Assembly: GCF_014645015.1 (NCBI RefSeq)
Contig: NZ_BMLC01000004.1
Location: forward strand, 230,065-294,064
DNA length: 64,000 bases
Direction of reading: 5' to 3'
Origin: Salinibacterium xinjiangense
Lineage (GTDB): Bacteria > Actinomycetota > Actinomycetes > Actinomycetales > Microbacteriaceae
The translations under genes and the position numbers were made by a program. The notes beneath the pieces were generated by a model. The model was given only the letters and a program-made list of their open reading frames with translations, was not told where the DNA came from and made no database searches. Positions 1 to 7,248 of this stretch are shown here, in pieces; the stretch's first letter is position 1; the number at the start of each line of letters is the position of its first letter.

Positions 1-681
1 GCCGACACCCTCGTCGCCGAGTTCGACGTGATAGACCTCATGCACTGGCTGGTCGAACAGTGCATCGAAATTCTTGACACCCAGGCTGGCGGGTTGATGA
101 TCGTCAACTCTGCAGGGGACCTGCAACTTGTTGCGTCGACAAGCGAAGATGCGACGATGGTCGAAGTCTTCCAACTCGCGGCGGGAGACGGACCGTGCAT
201 GGAATGTTTCCGGACCGGCAATGCTGTCACCGTCGCGAGCATCGAGGAGAACCTGGATCGCTGGCCGCGATTCGGACCGGAGGCGCTGAAGCTCGGATTT
301 CGGTCGGTGCACGCCACGCCGCTTCGTCTGCGAGGTCAGGTCATCGGCACCATGAACCTGTTCAGCTACCATGTCGGCGCGCTGGTGTCGGAGGATGTCG
401 CCATAGCTCAGGCTCTGGCCGACGTCGCTACGATCGGGATTTTGCAGGAACGCAGCATCCGGAGCGCTGAGCTGGTGGCCGAGCAGCTTCAGCGAGCGCT
501 CGACTCCCGGGTCCTGATCGAGCAGGCAAAAGGCGTGCTTGCCGCGACGCTGGGCACGACCATGGACAACGCGTTTTCCATCATGCGCACCTACGCACGG
601 GATCGCAACCTCGTACTTCGGCAGGTTGCCGAGGACATCACCGCCCGGCGGCTGCAGCTGGGAAAGGTCGGCAAAAAATAG
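1..681 (+). CDS. GAF and ANTAR domain regulator, 5' end outside the window
   Basis: Predicted RNA-binding antitermination regulator. The reading frame is open from the first base (ADTLVAEFD precedes the first possible GTG at 28), so the gene begins upstream of the window. A GAF sensor domain covers roughly the first 150 residues shown. The C-terminal ANTAR domain has the family's LIEQAKGVLAATLG helix followed by a second helix with AFSIMRTYARDRNL and a terminal VAEDITARRL. ANTAR proteins bind paired hexaloop hairpins in nascent RNA and block termination; GAF domains bind small ligands. The target RNA is unknown. Family assignment is firm, the ligand is not known. Confidence 0.9.
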   Translation, partial: ADTLVAEFDVIDLMHWLVEQCIEILDTQAGGLMIVNSAGDLQLVASTSEDATMVEVFQLAAGDGPCMECFRTGNAVTVASIEENLDRWPRFGPEALKLGFRSVHATPLRLRGQVIGTMNLFSYHVGALVSEDVAIAQALADVATIGILQERSIRSAELVAEQLQRALDSRVLIEQAKGVLAATLGTTMDNAFSIMRTYARDRNLVLRQVAEDITARRLQLGKVGKK

Positions 682-990
682 CATCTGACCGCCTGGACCC
701 TCGTCGGCCATCCATCGCCCCCGGGTTCATTCAATGGTGCAATGAGGCCGCCTTTGTGCGGCCCTGTCGGCCAGGGGCGTAGAGGCTCAATCCGACAGGG
801 AGCGCTAGTGCGCCGAACAGCCGAACAGGGGTGGTGCTGGGATGCCTGAGTTCCCCGCGGGGCGATTATCGGAAGCCTCCAAGTCCCGATCCTGTCGAGA
901 CACACACCGCGCTTGCACAGAAGACCCCCACAGCCAGGGCTGAAGGGGTCTTCGCATTGCGGCAATGGGCCGCAGGGTGCTTACCGGGAA
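682..990. other. intergenic region with two hairpins, no gene seen
   Basis: I see no convincing gene in either strand. A perfect 6-bp hairpin lies at 746-763 (GGCCGC, loop CTTTGT, GCGGCC), about 65 bp past the ANTAR gene. It has no T-run, so a terminator role is only possible. A second hairpin at 920-953 is listed separately. Confidence 0.5.
920..953 (-). terminator. probable terminator of the secreted repeat protein gene
   Basis: Inverted repeat GAAGACCCC (920-928) and GGGGTCTTC (945-953) with a 16-nt loop. It lies 38 bp beyond the stop codon of the leftward gene ending at 991. There is no long T-run, which is usual for high-GC actinobacterial terminators. Confidence 0.55.
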
Positions 991-1494
991 CTAGCGTCCC
1001 AGGATGCCGCCCAGCATGCCGTCGAGGTTGATGCTGTCGGTGATGTCGCCAACGAGGTCAGATGCGTTGGAGGTTACGTCGGTGTTGTCAGACACATCCG
1101 CGACATCAGACACATCCGCGACATCAGATACACCGGTGACGTTGTCGACTACGTCGCTGACGTTGTTGCCGTTGGCTACGTCGCTGACGTTGCCGGTAGC
1201 GGTGTCGTTGCCCGACGCGATCGGCGCGGTGATGTCGTTGCCTGAAGCGACAGCGTTTCCGTTGCCGATTCCGCCGTTGAGGGCGTTAAGCAACTCGTTG
1301 AAGTTGTCACCGTTGAGTAGCTTGACGTCGGGTGCGATGACCACGGGGGTCTCGGTGTTCGAGTTGAACGAGTACGAACTCGTCGGGCTGTCGTTCGTGT
1401 CGTCCGACGCCATAGCCGGGCCGGCGATGCCGACGACAACGAGGGCTGCGGTTGCAGCGATTGCTCCGAATGCGGTCTTCTTCGTGATGTTCAT
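991..1494 (-). CDS. secreted low-complexity repeat protein
   Basis: Small exported protein of 167 residues, function unknown. The ATG at 1494 is set by a GAGGAG ribosome site at 1501-1506. Residues 1-27 form a signal peptide: basic MNITKK, a hydrophobic stretch, and a GPAMA cleavage site. The mature part is acidic and repetitive. Its middle has GN-rich repeats (ASGND, ATGNVSD, NGNNVSD), followed by repeats of VSDVAD/VADVSD, and a glycine-rich C-terminus GMLGGILGR. No cysteine is visible in the mature part, so it is not a classical chaplin, although the GN-rich style is reminiscent of surface or sheath proteins of actinobacteria. A long structured leader precedes it. Secretion is well supported; any role at the cell surface is inference. 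Confidence 0.75.
   Translation of the reverse strand: MNITKKTAFGAIAATAALVVVGIAGPAMASDDTNDSPTSSYSFNSNTETPVVIAPDVKLLNGDNFNELLNALNGGIGNGNAVASGNDITAPIASGNDTATGNVSDVANGNNVSDVVDNVTGVSDVADVSDVADVSDNTDVTSNASDLVGDITDSINLDGMLGGILGR
1089..1124. repeat. 18-bp exact tandem repeat inside the secreted protein gene
   Basis: Two identical 18-bp units (CAGACACATCCGCGACAT) at 1089-1106 and 1107-1124 encode two copies of a V-S-D-V-A-D type hexapeptide on the minus strand. The exact repetition suggests recent slippage and possible length variation between strains. Confidence 0.85.
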
Positions 1495-1528
1495 GGTGAA
1501 CTCCTCTTCAGATTGCGGGCCAGAACCT

Positions 1529-1689
1529 ACTGGACCAGTCGGGCCCAGGTCTTCTGGGCCACGGTGGGTATCCGGAGTGATGGCGTCCCCGGTTTGGGGG
1601 CCAGGCTTCGAGACCGATGGCACAGGGTGATTTTCGACGACTGCTGCGTGCGCTCTTTCCCGCGATGCCGCGGGAACTGGCATCACCCT
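1529..1689 (-). promoter_or_regulatory. structured 5' leader of the secreted repeat protein gene
   Basis: The 200-plus bases upstream of the ATG at 1494 hold nested inverted repeats. An outer 8-bp stem pairs 1624-1631 (AGGGTGAT) with 1682-1689 (ATCACCCT). Inside it is a perfect 8-bp hairpin, TTCCCGCG at 1657-1664 and CGCGGGAA at 1669-1676 with a 4-nt loop. Nearer the gene are GGCCCAG/CTGGGCC (1542-1548 and 1554-1560) and the palindrome ACTGGACCAGT (1529-1539). If transcribed on the minus strand this is a folded untranslated leader, possibly a cis-regulatory RNA. I could not match it to a known riboswitch class. Confidence 0.5.
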
Positions 1690-1779
1690 TTCCGAACCTG
1701 AAAGCTTCCCTCTTGTCGCGTTCCAAAAGCTGTGGTAACCATCGACCGCAGGGAGGCTGAAACCCCTAGATTGGTGTGG

Positions 1780-2136
1780 ATGCCTCAACCATTCGTTCTC
1801 TCAGCCGAAGTCGCCGACGCCATCGCAGCCCCGCGGCCGGTCGTGGCGCTCGAGTCGACGATCATCGCCCACGGGCTCCCCCGCCCCCGCAACCACGAAG
1901 CTGCCGTCGAATTCGAGTCGATCCTGCGCGACTCCGATGTGACGCCGTCCACCATTGCGGTGCTTGACGGGGTCGCCTGCATCGGTCTCGACGCCGGCGG
2001 CATCCGGCGGATAGCCGAGGAGCCGCTAGCGAAAGCAAGCGTTCGCGGCTTCCACGAGGACAACCTCGACCTCGCCCACGGCAATGTGCGGGTCGCTGCT
2101 CGCATCGTCACCGCATGGGAGGCGCTCAGTGCCTGA
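1780..2136 (+). pseudogene. psuG: pseudouridine-5'-phosphate glycosidase with a large internal deletion
   Basis: Intact PsuG (about 300 residues) splits pseudouridine 5'-phosphate into uracil and ribose 5-phosphate. Here only 118 residues remain. Residues 1-85 match the family N-terminus, including VALESTIIAHGLP with the conserved acidic residue, and PSTIAVLDGVACIGL. After LAKASVR the sequence jumps to a C-terminal-like tail (NLDLAHGNVRVAARIV). About 190 central residues, including the segment with the catalytic Schiff-base lysine of the E. coli enzyme, are missing, yet the frame stays open. The ATG at 1780 sits 7 nt after TAGATT (1767-1772), a leaderless arrangement. The stop overlaps the start of the kinase gene. 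Glycosidase activity is very unlikely; a residual structural role cannot be excluded. Confidence 0.75.
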
Positions 2137-3010
2137 CCGCATCGTCTCGTTCGGGGACATCATCGACGATGTTGTGGCGATGCCGTACGACGCGATCCGC
2201 ATAGACACCGACACTGCGGCATCCATCGGCTTCAGGGCGGGCGGATCGGCAGCCAATACCGCAGCCTGGCTCGGGTCGCTGGGAATGACTGTCGATTTCG
2301 TCGGTGTCGTCGGGAAGGCCGATCTCGAGAGACACACGATGCTGCTTAGACGGGCCGGTGTCACCACGCACCTGCGAGCGCACCCGACCCTGACCACGGG
2401 CACGATCGTGATCATCGTCGAGGGTGAGCACCGCACGATGCTCACCGAGCGTGGTGCGAACACGGAACTCGACCCGGTGGATGTCACCACCGAGCTGCTG
2501 GCGGATGCCGCAGTGCTGCACCTCACCGGATACTCGCTGCTGAACTCAGCCGGTGCTGCCGGGTTTGCCACGCTGGTTGCGCGTGCACACCGGGCCGGAG
2601 CGAAGGTCTCTGTCGACCCGGGCTCTGGCGGCGTCATCGCGGATTATGGTGTCGACAAATTTCTCGCGGCCATCAAAGGTGTCGAGTTGCTGTTCCCGAG
2701 CCTCGAGGGGGGCAGGGTGCTCACCGGGCTCTCCGACCCCGCCCACATCGTCGATAAACTCGCAAAAGACTTTCCGACCGTCGTTTTGACCATGGGTGCG
2801 GCCGGTGTTGTGATCTCCCACCATGGCACGACCCTGATGGTGCCGGCGGTCACTACCCCCGTGGTCGATCCGACGGGAGCCGGGGACGCATTTTGCGCGG
2901 GTTTCCTGAATGGATGGGTGCGCTCGGGCGACCTCGGGCGATCGGCGAGCGCTGGGGCGAAATTGGCGGCGAAGGCCGCTTCCATCATCGGCGGCCGGCC
3001 GGTGCTTTAG
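2129..3010 (+). CDS. psuK: PfkB-family kinase, probable pseudouridine kinase
   Basis: Ribokinase-superfamily sugar or nucleoside kinase of 293 residues. The GTG start at 2129 lies 6 nt after GGGAGG (2117-2122) and overlaps the end of the psuG remnant. The N-terminus VSFGDIIDDVV and GGSAANTAAWLGSLG form the substrate-binding half; DPTGAGDAFCAGFLNGW near the C-terminus is PfkB signature 2 with the catalytic aspartate. In many bacteria psuK and psuG are neighbours and convert pseudouridine to its 5'-phosphate and then cleave it. That pairing is the only reason for the specific name; from sequence alone it could also be a ribokinase- or adenosine-kinase-like enzyme. The gene overlaps the convergent photolyase gene at the stop codons. 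Confidence 0.75.
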   Translation: MPDRIVSFGDIIDDVVAMPYDAIRIDTDTAASIGFRAGGSAANTAAWLGSLGMTVDFVGVVGKADLERHTMLLRRAGVTTHLRAHPTLTTGTIVIIVEGEHRTMLTERGANTELDPVDVTTELLADAAVLHLTGYSLLNSAGAAGFATLVARAHRAGAKVSVDPGSGGVIADYGVDKFLAAIKGVELLFPSLEGGRVLTGLSDPAHIVDKLAKDFPTVVLTMGAAGVVISHHGTTLMVPAVTTPVVDPTGAGDAFCAGFLNGWVRSGDLGRSASAGAKLAAKAASIIGGRPVL

Positions 3011-4350
3011 GCGCGCTGGCCAGCCTTCACGTGTTCGTACGCCGCGAGCGCTTCCCGACGCGACGCGGCGAGGTCGACGATCGACTCCGGATATTCGGCG
3101 GTGCCGAACTCGGGAACCCAGCGCTTGATGTACTTCTGCTGACCGTCGAATTTGTCAGCCTGCAGCATCGGGTTGAAGATGCGGAAATACGGGGCCGCGT
3201 CGGCTCCTGAGCCAGCCACCCACTGCCAGTTGCCTGGATTGCTGGCCTCATCGGCGTCGACCAGGCAATCCCAGAACCACTTCTCGCCGACCCGCCAGTC
3301 GATGAGCATGTTCTTGATGAGCAAACTGGCCACGATCATCCTGACCCTGTTGTGCATGTAGCCGGTGTGCCGGAGCTCGCGCATGCCGGCATCGACGATC
3401 GGAATGCCGGTGCGCCCCTGCTGCCAGGCCTTGAGGTCGCGGGGGTCTGGTTCGGCCCACGGGAAGGCATCGAACGCGGGGCGGTAGTTTTTCTCCGCGA
3501 GTTCCGGCGAGTGGAACAGGATGTTGGCGTTGAACTCACGCCAGCCCACCTCGCTCAGGAACTTTGCGACATTCTTCGTCGCGGCAGCAGGCAGGTCGCC
3601 GTGCATCCGCTCCCAGATCTGGAACGGGCTGATCTCACCGAAGCTCAGGTGGGGGCTCAGGCGGCTGGTCGCTTCGACGGCGGGTTCGTCGCGACGGTGG
3701 TAGTCGGCCAGCCTTTCGGTGACGAAGCTCTCGAGCTGGGCGTGGGCGCCCTCTTCTCCCGGATTCCACGACTCGTGTAATCCTGCAGTCCAGTCCAGGT
3801 GGGTCGGCAGCAGTGCCCACGACTCGAGGTCGTCGCCGTCTGCGATCGCCCAGTCCACGTGCGGCACGGGGAGCGGGGCGCGAACCGCTGCCTCGCGGGC
3901 GGCCCTCCAGAACGGCGTGAACACCCTGAACGGGTTGCCTTCGCCTGTCCTGACCGTCCACGGTTCGAAGAGCAGGTTCGCCTGGAAGCTCTGTGCTTCG
4001 AGCCCGCTCTCACGAAGGCTCGACTTGAGGCGTGCGTCGATCTCCCGTGCCGCGCCGTAGCGGCGGTTCCAGAACACGGCAGCCGCGCCCGTGTCTGCGA
4101 CCAGTTGGGGGATCACCGTCTCCGCGGCTCCGCGGCGCAGCACGAGTTGGTCGCCGGTTGCTGTGGACAGCGATCGCAGCGAGCCGTGCAGCCACCATCG
4201 GCTGGCGGCTCCCATCGGCCGTACCTCGGGGCTGTCGTCGTCGAGCAGGTACACGAGCACGACCGGCCCGCGATCGGCCGCAGCTGTGAGCGCGGGGTTG
4301 TCGGTCAGCCTCAGGTCGTCGCGCAGCCAGACGATGGTGGGCGCGGTCAT
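3007..4350 (-). CDS. phr: deoxyribodipyrimidine photolyase
   Basis: Light-driven repair enzyme for cyclobutane pyrimidine dimers, 447 residues, the usual length for class I photolyases. The N-terminal Rossmann-like antenna domain starts IVWLRDDLRLTDNPAL. The C-terminal FAD domain carries GWREFNANILFHSPE, the GIPIVDAGMRELRHTGYMHNRVRM segment around the flavin site, and W-rich WFWDCLVDADEASNPGNWQWVAGSG. The ATG at 4350 overlaps the TGA of the upstream marR gene (ATGA), so the two are translationally coupled. The stop codon overlaps that of the convergent psuK. CPD specificity versus a cryptochrome role is inferred from family resemblance. Confidence 0.95.
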   Translation of the reverse strand: MTAPTIVWLRDDLRLTDNPALTAAADRGPVVLVYLLDDDSPEVRPMGAASRWWLHGSLRSLSTATGDQLVLRRGAAETVIPQLVADTGAAAVFWNRRYGAAREIDARLKSSLRESGLEAQSFQANLLFEPWTVRTGEGNPFRVFTPFWRAAREAAVRAPLPVPHVDWAIADGDDLESWALLPTHLDWTAGLHESWNPGEEGAHAQLESFVTERLADYHRRDEPAVEATSRLSPHLSFGEISPFQIWERMHGDLPAAATKNVAKFLSEVGWREFNANILFHSPELAEKNYRPAFDAFPWAEPDPRDLKAWQQGRTGIPIVDAGMRELRHTGYMHNRVRMIVASLLIKNMLIDWRVGEKWFWDCLVDADEASNPGNWQWVAGSGADAAPYFRIFNPMLQADKFDGQQKYIKRWVPEFGTAEYPESIVDLAASRREALAAYEHVKAGQRA

Positions 4351-4790
4351 ACGACTCCCACGTTGAGGCGCAGCTTGTCGGTGAGTGCGGTGAGGGTCTT
4401 GAGCTCGACATCGGTCAGCGCTCCACCGACCCTGCGGTGGATGGATGCCGCGTGTACGACCGCAATCCTGCGAAAGATCTCGAAACCGCTCTCCGTCAGC
4501 CGCACGATAGTTCCACGACCATCGGCCGAATCGTGCTCCTTGGAAACGAATCGCCGGGACGCGAGCCTATCGACCAGGCGGCTGACGCTGGGCTGGGTGA
4601 TCAGCAGGTTCCGGTTCAGTTCGCGGATGCGCAACTGGCGGTCTGGCACGCGTGCGAGGTTGAACAGCACGTCGTACTCATTGAGCGACAGCTCACCGCT
4701 CGGAAATTCCGAGTTCAACTGGCGGAGCACGGATACCTGCGCGCGGAACAGGGCTTCCCAGGCATCCACCGACAACGACTTATCACTCAT
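4347..4790 (-). CDS. MarR-family transcriptional regulator
   Basis: Winged-helix repressor of 147 residues. The N-terminal dimerisation helix is followed by LSLNEYDVLFNLARVPDRQLRIRELN, a recognition helix ITQPSVSRLVDRL, and a wing around DSADGRGTIVRLTESG. It is the first gene of an operon with the photolyase (4-bp overlap), so it probably controls phr and itself. The ATG is preceded at 6 nt by TAGAGT (4797-4802 on the minus strand), so the mRNA is likely leaderless. Three tandem 20-bp repeats sit directly upstream of that -10 box and are the obvious candidate operators. The inducing ligand is unknown. Confidence 0.9.
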   Translation of the reverse strand: MSDKSLSVDAWEALFRAQVSVLRQLNSEFPSGELSLNEYDVLFNLARVPDRQLRIRELNRNLLITQPSVSRLVDRLASRRFVSKEHDSADGRGTIVRLTESGFEIFRRIAVVHAASIHRRVGGALTDVELKTLTALTDKLRLNVGVV

Positions 4791-4796
4791 GGACCA

Positions 4797-4802
4797 ACTC
4801 TA
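4797..4802 (-). promoter_or_regulatory. leaderless -10 box of the marR-phr operon
   Basis: TAGAGT on the minus strand, with 6 nt to the ATG at 4790. The -35 position falls at about 4819-4825, on the first unit of the tandem repeat array. Confidence 0.55.
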
Positions 4803-4818
4803 TGCATGTGCACGGACT

Positions 4819-4878
4819 TCTATTGCAGATTAGAAGTCTCTATTGCAGATTAGAAGTCTCTATTGCAGATTGGAAGAC
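4819..4878. repeat. three 20-bp tandem repeats at the marR-phr promoter
   Basis: Units TCTATTGCAGATTAGAAGTC at 4819-4838 and 4839-4858 are identical; the third at 4859-4878 differs at two positions (TTGGAAGAC end). A fourth partial GATTAGAAGAC follows at 4885-4895. Just before, GACTTCT (4815-4821) is the inverted complement of AGAAGTC (4832-4838), giving a palindrome with a 10-nt spacer. A 20-bp period is close to two helical turns, so bound proteins would stack on one face of the DNA. This is a likely operator array, not a CRISPR: the repeats have no spacers. Confidence 0.8.
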
Positions 4879-4915
4879 AGTGCCGATTAGAAGACCATGG
4901 TCCTTTAAAAGGATT

Positions 4916-4949
4916 GAGGGTCGGTTTCAGAGGCTAGAAACCGACCCTC
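4916..4949. terminator. perfect 13-bp hairpin in the intergenic region
   Basis: GAGGGTCGGTTTC (4916-4928) pairs without mismatch with GAAACCGACCCTC (4937-4949) around an 8-nt loop. Read on the minus strand it is followed by AATCCTTTT, so it can act as a terminator of leftward transcription reaching it from the AlaX-EamA side, insulating the marR promoter. It may also belong to the mobile-element debris to its right. Confidence 0.6.
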
Positions 4950-5108
4950 TCCCTTGCACCAAGAGTGTCCTGCAATCACATTCCGCTTCAGTTGCCACAG
5001 CAAACAACTTCTGCTCTATGAATGTATAACGGAAAGATAACGCTGTCTAGTTACGCAACCGTTATTTTTCAAAAACTTCACGGATCGAGGTGACATGTCC
5101 CGTTGTGC

Positions 5109-5171
5109 TGTGCCACCCAACTTGTCCGCGGTGACATATTCATGTCCGCTGTGCCATCCAACTTGTCCGCG
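5109..5171. repeat. two copies of a 22-bp transposon-end-like motif
   Basis: Motif TGTGCCAYCCAACTTGTCCGCG occurs at 5109-5130 and 5150-5171, in the same orientation. Each is preceded by an ACATGTCC or CATGTCC element, giving a direct repeat with a 41-bp period. Further copies lie at 7858-7975, on the other side of the AlaX-EamA-XRE genes. Tandem repeated protein-binding sites of this size at element ends are typical of IS21-like transposons, but I see no transposase here, so the family is a guess. The rest of 4950-5366 shows no gene. Confidence 0.6.
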
Positions 5172-5366
5172 ACAGGCGAGCTTTTCAACAACAACGGTTT
5201 TCCCGTTGAGACACGCATTCTGGCATTTTCGTCGGGTGGAATTTACGGGCATCGAACCAAACGGCAGGAGTTGAACTGTCCGAGCGTCGATCTGTAAACC
5301 GTTGAAAGACCGTCTCACGGCCGCTGTCTGCGCTTTGCTAAGTAGCCAATCCCGGTGGGGTGCGTC

Positions 5367-6254
5367 CTACGGGCGGGCGGCTGTCGTCGGCGAGACGACT
5401 GTTTCCATGGTCAGTTCAAGCGCACCGTCGGCTTCGGTTGCAGTGAACGAGGTGATGACGGCGGACAGCTCGGCGAGATCGTGGGCGTGGGTGCCACCGC
5501 AGGGGATGTCGGTGCGTCCGCCAGGGAGTACGCAGACCCAGGTGCGGCGGGCTGACAGGGCGTTATCGCCTCGTTCGATCCGGACAGCACCGCCTGCGTT
5601 GACCCACTGAGCGAGTTGGGCGTTGATCTGATTCGCGACAGCATCGAGGTCGTCGAGTGAAGTAGGGATAAATCCTTTGCGGCGGAGGGATTTTCCAATC
5701 CGGTAGATGTCGACCGAGTGGTGGGGACTGATCCGGGAGGTCCGGATGGCGAGGGAGTCGAAGGCGGGATTGCCGAGCGCGTCGGCGGAAACGGGCTTGC
5801 TCCACGCGGCAGCCAAGGCTGCGTCGAGGGCGAGGGCCGCCAGGTGGCAGGCGGTGTGAGCGACCGATAGCGCGGCGCGGTAGGCCACGTCGACGTCGAT
5901 TCGGGCGATGTCGCCGATCGCGGGAGCTGGGCCGTCGACGATGTGGGCGACGACGAAGACCCATCCTTCGGTTCCGGTGCGAACGGGCAAGTCGGCGCCG
6001 AGGAACAGTCGACCGTCGTGGATGCCACCGGTAACGGCGTCGACGATCGCCTGGGTGCCCTGGGCTTCCGTAGTGATGGTGCCGTGATCGGCGGGCTGGT
6101 CAGGCCAGGCTGTGTCGACCGGGTGGAACGCTGTCGTGTCGAGCAGGACCGCGGACAGCCCGTCGGACAAGAGTTCGACGTGGATCACGGTGCCTGTCGA
6201 GGTCGTCGCGCCGTCGGGGTAGGTGATCGTGGTGTCGGTGGTGAGGAGAGTCAT
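5367..6254 (-). CDS. AlaX-like alanyl-tRNA editing domain protein
   Basis: Stand-alone relative of the AlaRS editing domain, 295 residues. An N-terminal beta-barrel part (about residues 1-110) precedes the editing core. The core has the metal-binding HTACH motif (HxxxH) at about residue 132 and the second pair in IPCGGTHAHDLAEL near residue 255. These are the zinc ligands that in AlaX and ThrRS/AlaRS editing domains hydrolyse mischarged aminoacyl-tRNA. The gene overlaps the stop of the EamA exporter gene by ATGA and is downstream in that operon. The pairing suggests that the protein clears a tRNA mischarged with the compound being exported, or acts on a related amino acid derivative directly. 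Substrate unknown. Confidence 0.85.
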   Translation of the reverse strand: MTLLTTDTTITYPDGATTSTGTVIHVELLSDGLSAVLLDTTAFHPVDTAWPDQPADHGTITTEAQGTQAIVDAVTGGIHDGRLFLGADLPVRTGTEGWVFVVAHIVDGPAPAIGDIARIDVDVAYRAALSVAHTACHLAALALDAALAAAWSKPVSADALGNPAFDSLAIRTSRISPHHSVDIYRIGKSLRRKGFIPTSLDDLDAVANQINAQLAQWVNAGGAVRIERGDNALSARRTWVCVLPGGRTDIPCGGTHAHDLAELSAVITSFTATEADGALELTMETVVSPTTAARP

Positions 6255-7216
6255 GCGTCAGTCCGTTCGTTCGAGATGTGGGTGGATGCCGCCGGGTCGC
6301 CGGTGCCGCCTGACATCTCGTCTGGAGCGGTAGTGTCAGTGCGTTTGCGCAGGTTGAGTTCGCTCACTAAGGCGCCGGCGACGATGAATACGGCGCCGGC
6401 GATCGCGATCGGGGGGAGCCGTTCGCCGGCGATGCGGCCGATGATGGCGGCCCAGACGGGTTCGGCGGCGTAGATGATCGTGGCCCGGGTCGGTGAGACC
6501 GACTTCTGGGCCCAGTTCATCGTGAGCTGGATGAGGCAGCTCGCCGCACCGAGAGCGACAGCTGCAGCTACCCACACCCAGGAGAAAACGGGCGGCTGTT
6601 CGCCGACAACGGGCATAGTGAGGAAGCCAAGCACCCCGGCGACAAGGAGTTGGATGACGGTGATCCGGCCGAGGTTGACTTTGCCGGCGAACCAACCAAT
6701 GAGGATGATCTCCGCCGCGATCGGGAGGGTGCTGACGACAGTCGCGATCTCCCCTCCTCCGAAGGAGAAACTGGCGCTGCCCGGGTCGGCGAGCAGCATG
6801 AGACCCGCGAAAGCGAGCACGACACCGATCCAGGTGAGCAGCCTGGGCGGCTTCTTGAACACGATCCACTGCAGGATAGGGACGAGCGGGACATAGAGGG
6901 CGGTTATGAACGCAGAGGTGCTGCTGTCTATCGTTTGCAGCCCGACGGTCTGCAGCCCGTAACCGAGGAAGATCATCACCCCGATGGCCGCCCCGGCGAC
7001 GATCTCCTTCCTGGTGATGCCACGGAGGATGCGGGCGAAGATGATCGCGCTGATCAGGCCGGCGGTGATGAACCGCATACCGATGAAGAACCACGGCCCG
7101 CTGTACTGCACGGCGATGTGCACGACGAGGAACGTCGCACCCCAAACGGCGGTGACCAAGACGAGGGCCATCTCCTGACGGGAGAGCCAGCGCCCCCGAG
7201 ATGGTGTGTGCAACAT
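6251..7216 (-). CDS. EamA/DMT-superfamily transporter
   Basis: Inner-membrane exporter of 321 residues with about ten hydrophobic helices and the two EamA repeats: AVWGATFLVVHIAVQYSGPWFF in the first and ARATIIYAAEPVWAAIIGRI-like sequence in the second. DMT exporters typically move amino acids and other small metabolites outward. The ATG at 7216 lies 7 nt after TAGAGT on the minus strand, so a leaderless start is plausible; a later ATG at 7171 is an alternative but has no spaced ribosome site. It is divergent from the XRE-cupin regulator and translationally coupled to the downstream AlaX-like gene. A hydrophilic tail of about 30 residues ends the protein. Confidence 0.9.
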   Translation of the reverse strand: MLHTPSRGRWLSRQEMALVLVTAVWGATFLVVHIAVQYSGPWFFIGMRFITAGLISAIIFARILRGITRKEIVAGAAIGVMIFLGYGLQTVGLQTIDSSTSAFITALYVPLVPILQWIVFKKPPRLLTWIGVVLAFAGLMLLADPGSASFSFGGGEIATVVSTLPIAAEIILIGWFAGKVNLGRITVIQLLVAGVLGFLTMPVVGEQPPVFSWVWVAAAVALGAASCLIQLTMNWAQKSVSPTRATIIYAAEPVWAAIIGRIAGERLPPIAIAGAVFIVAGALVSELNLRKRTDTTAPDEMSGGTGDPAASTHISNERTDA

Positions 7217-7248
7217 ACTTCACACTCTATGGTGCAGAATAGTGCACA
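7207..7248. promoter_or_regulatory. divergent promoter/operator between EamA and XRE-cupin genes
   Basis: The two genes start only 31 bp apart. TGTGCA (7207-7212) and TGCACA (7243-7248) form an inverted repeat spanning the whole gap. On the minus strand TAGAGT (revcomp of 7224-7229) is placed as a -10 box for the exporter; on the plus strand TATGGT at 7229-7234 could serve the regulator. A regulator bound here would block both promoters, consistent with control by the XRE-cupin protein. Confidence 0.5.

Noticed and set aside
1529..1740. c-di-AMP (ydaO-type) riboswitch
   Set aside because: Considered because such elements precede cell-wall protein genes in actinobacteria, but the conserved core parts I remember (such as the GTCAGCTAACC-type block) are not there.
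3799..4833. 344-codon open frame antisense to the photolyase and marR genes
   Set aside because: Shadow of two recognised genes, rich in Arg and Ser.
4819..4895. Possible CRISPR array
   Set aside because: The 20-bp units are directly adjacent without spacers and no cas genes are present.
5016..5318. 100-codon minus-strand open frame over the left repeat motifs
   Set aside because: Its translation runs through the repeated 22-bp motifs and shows no domain; it is open by chance.
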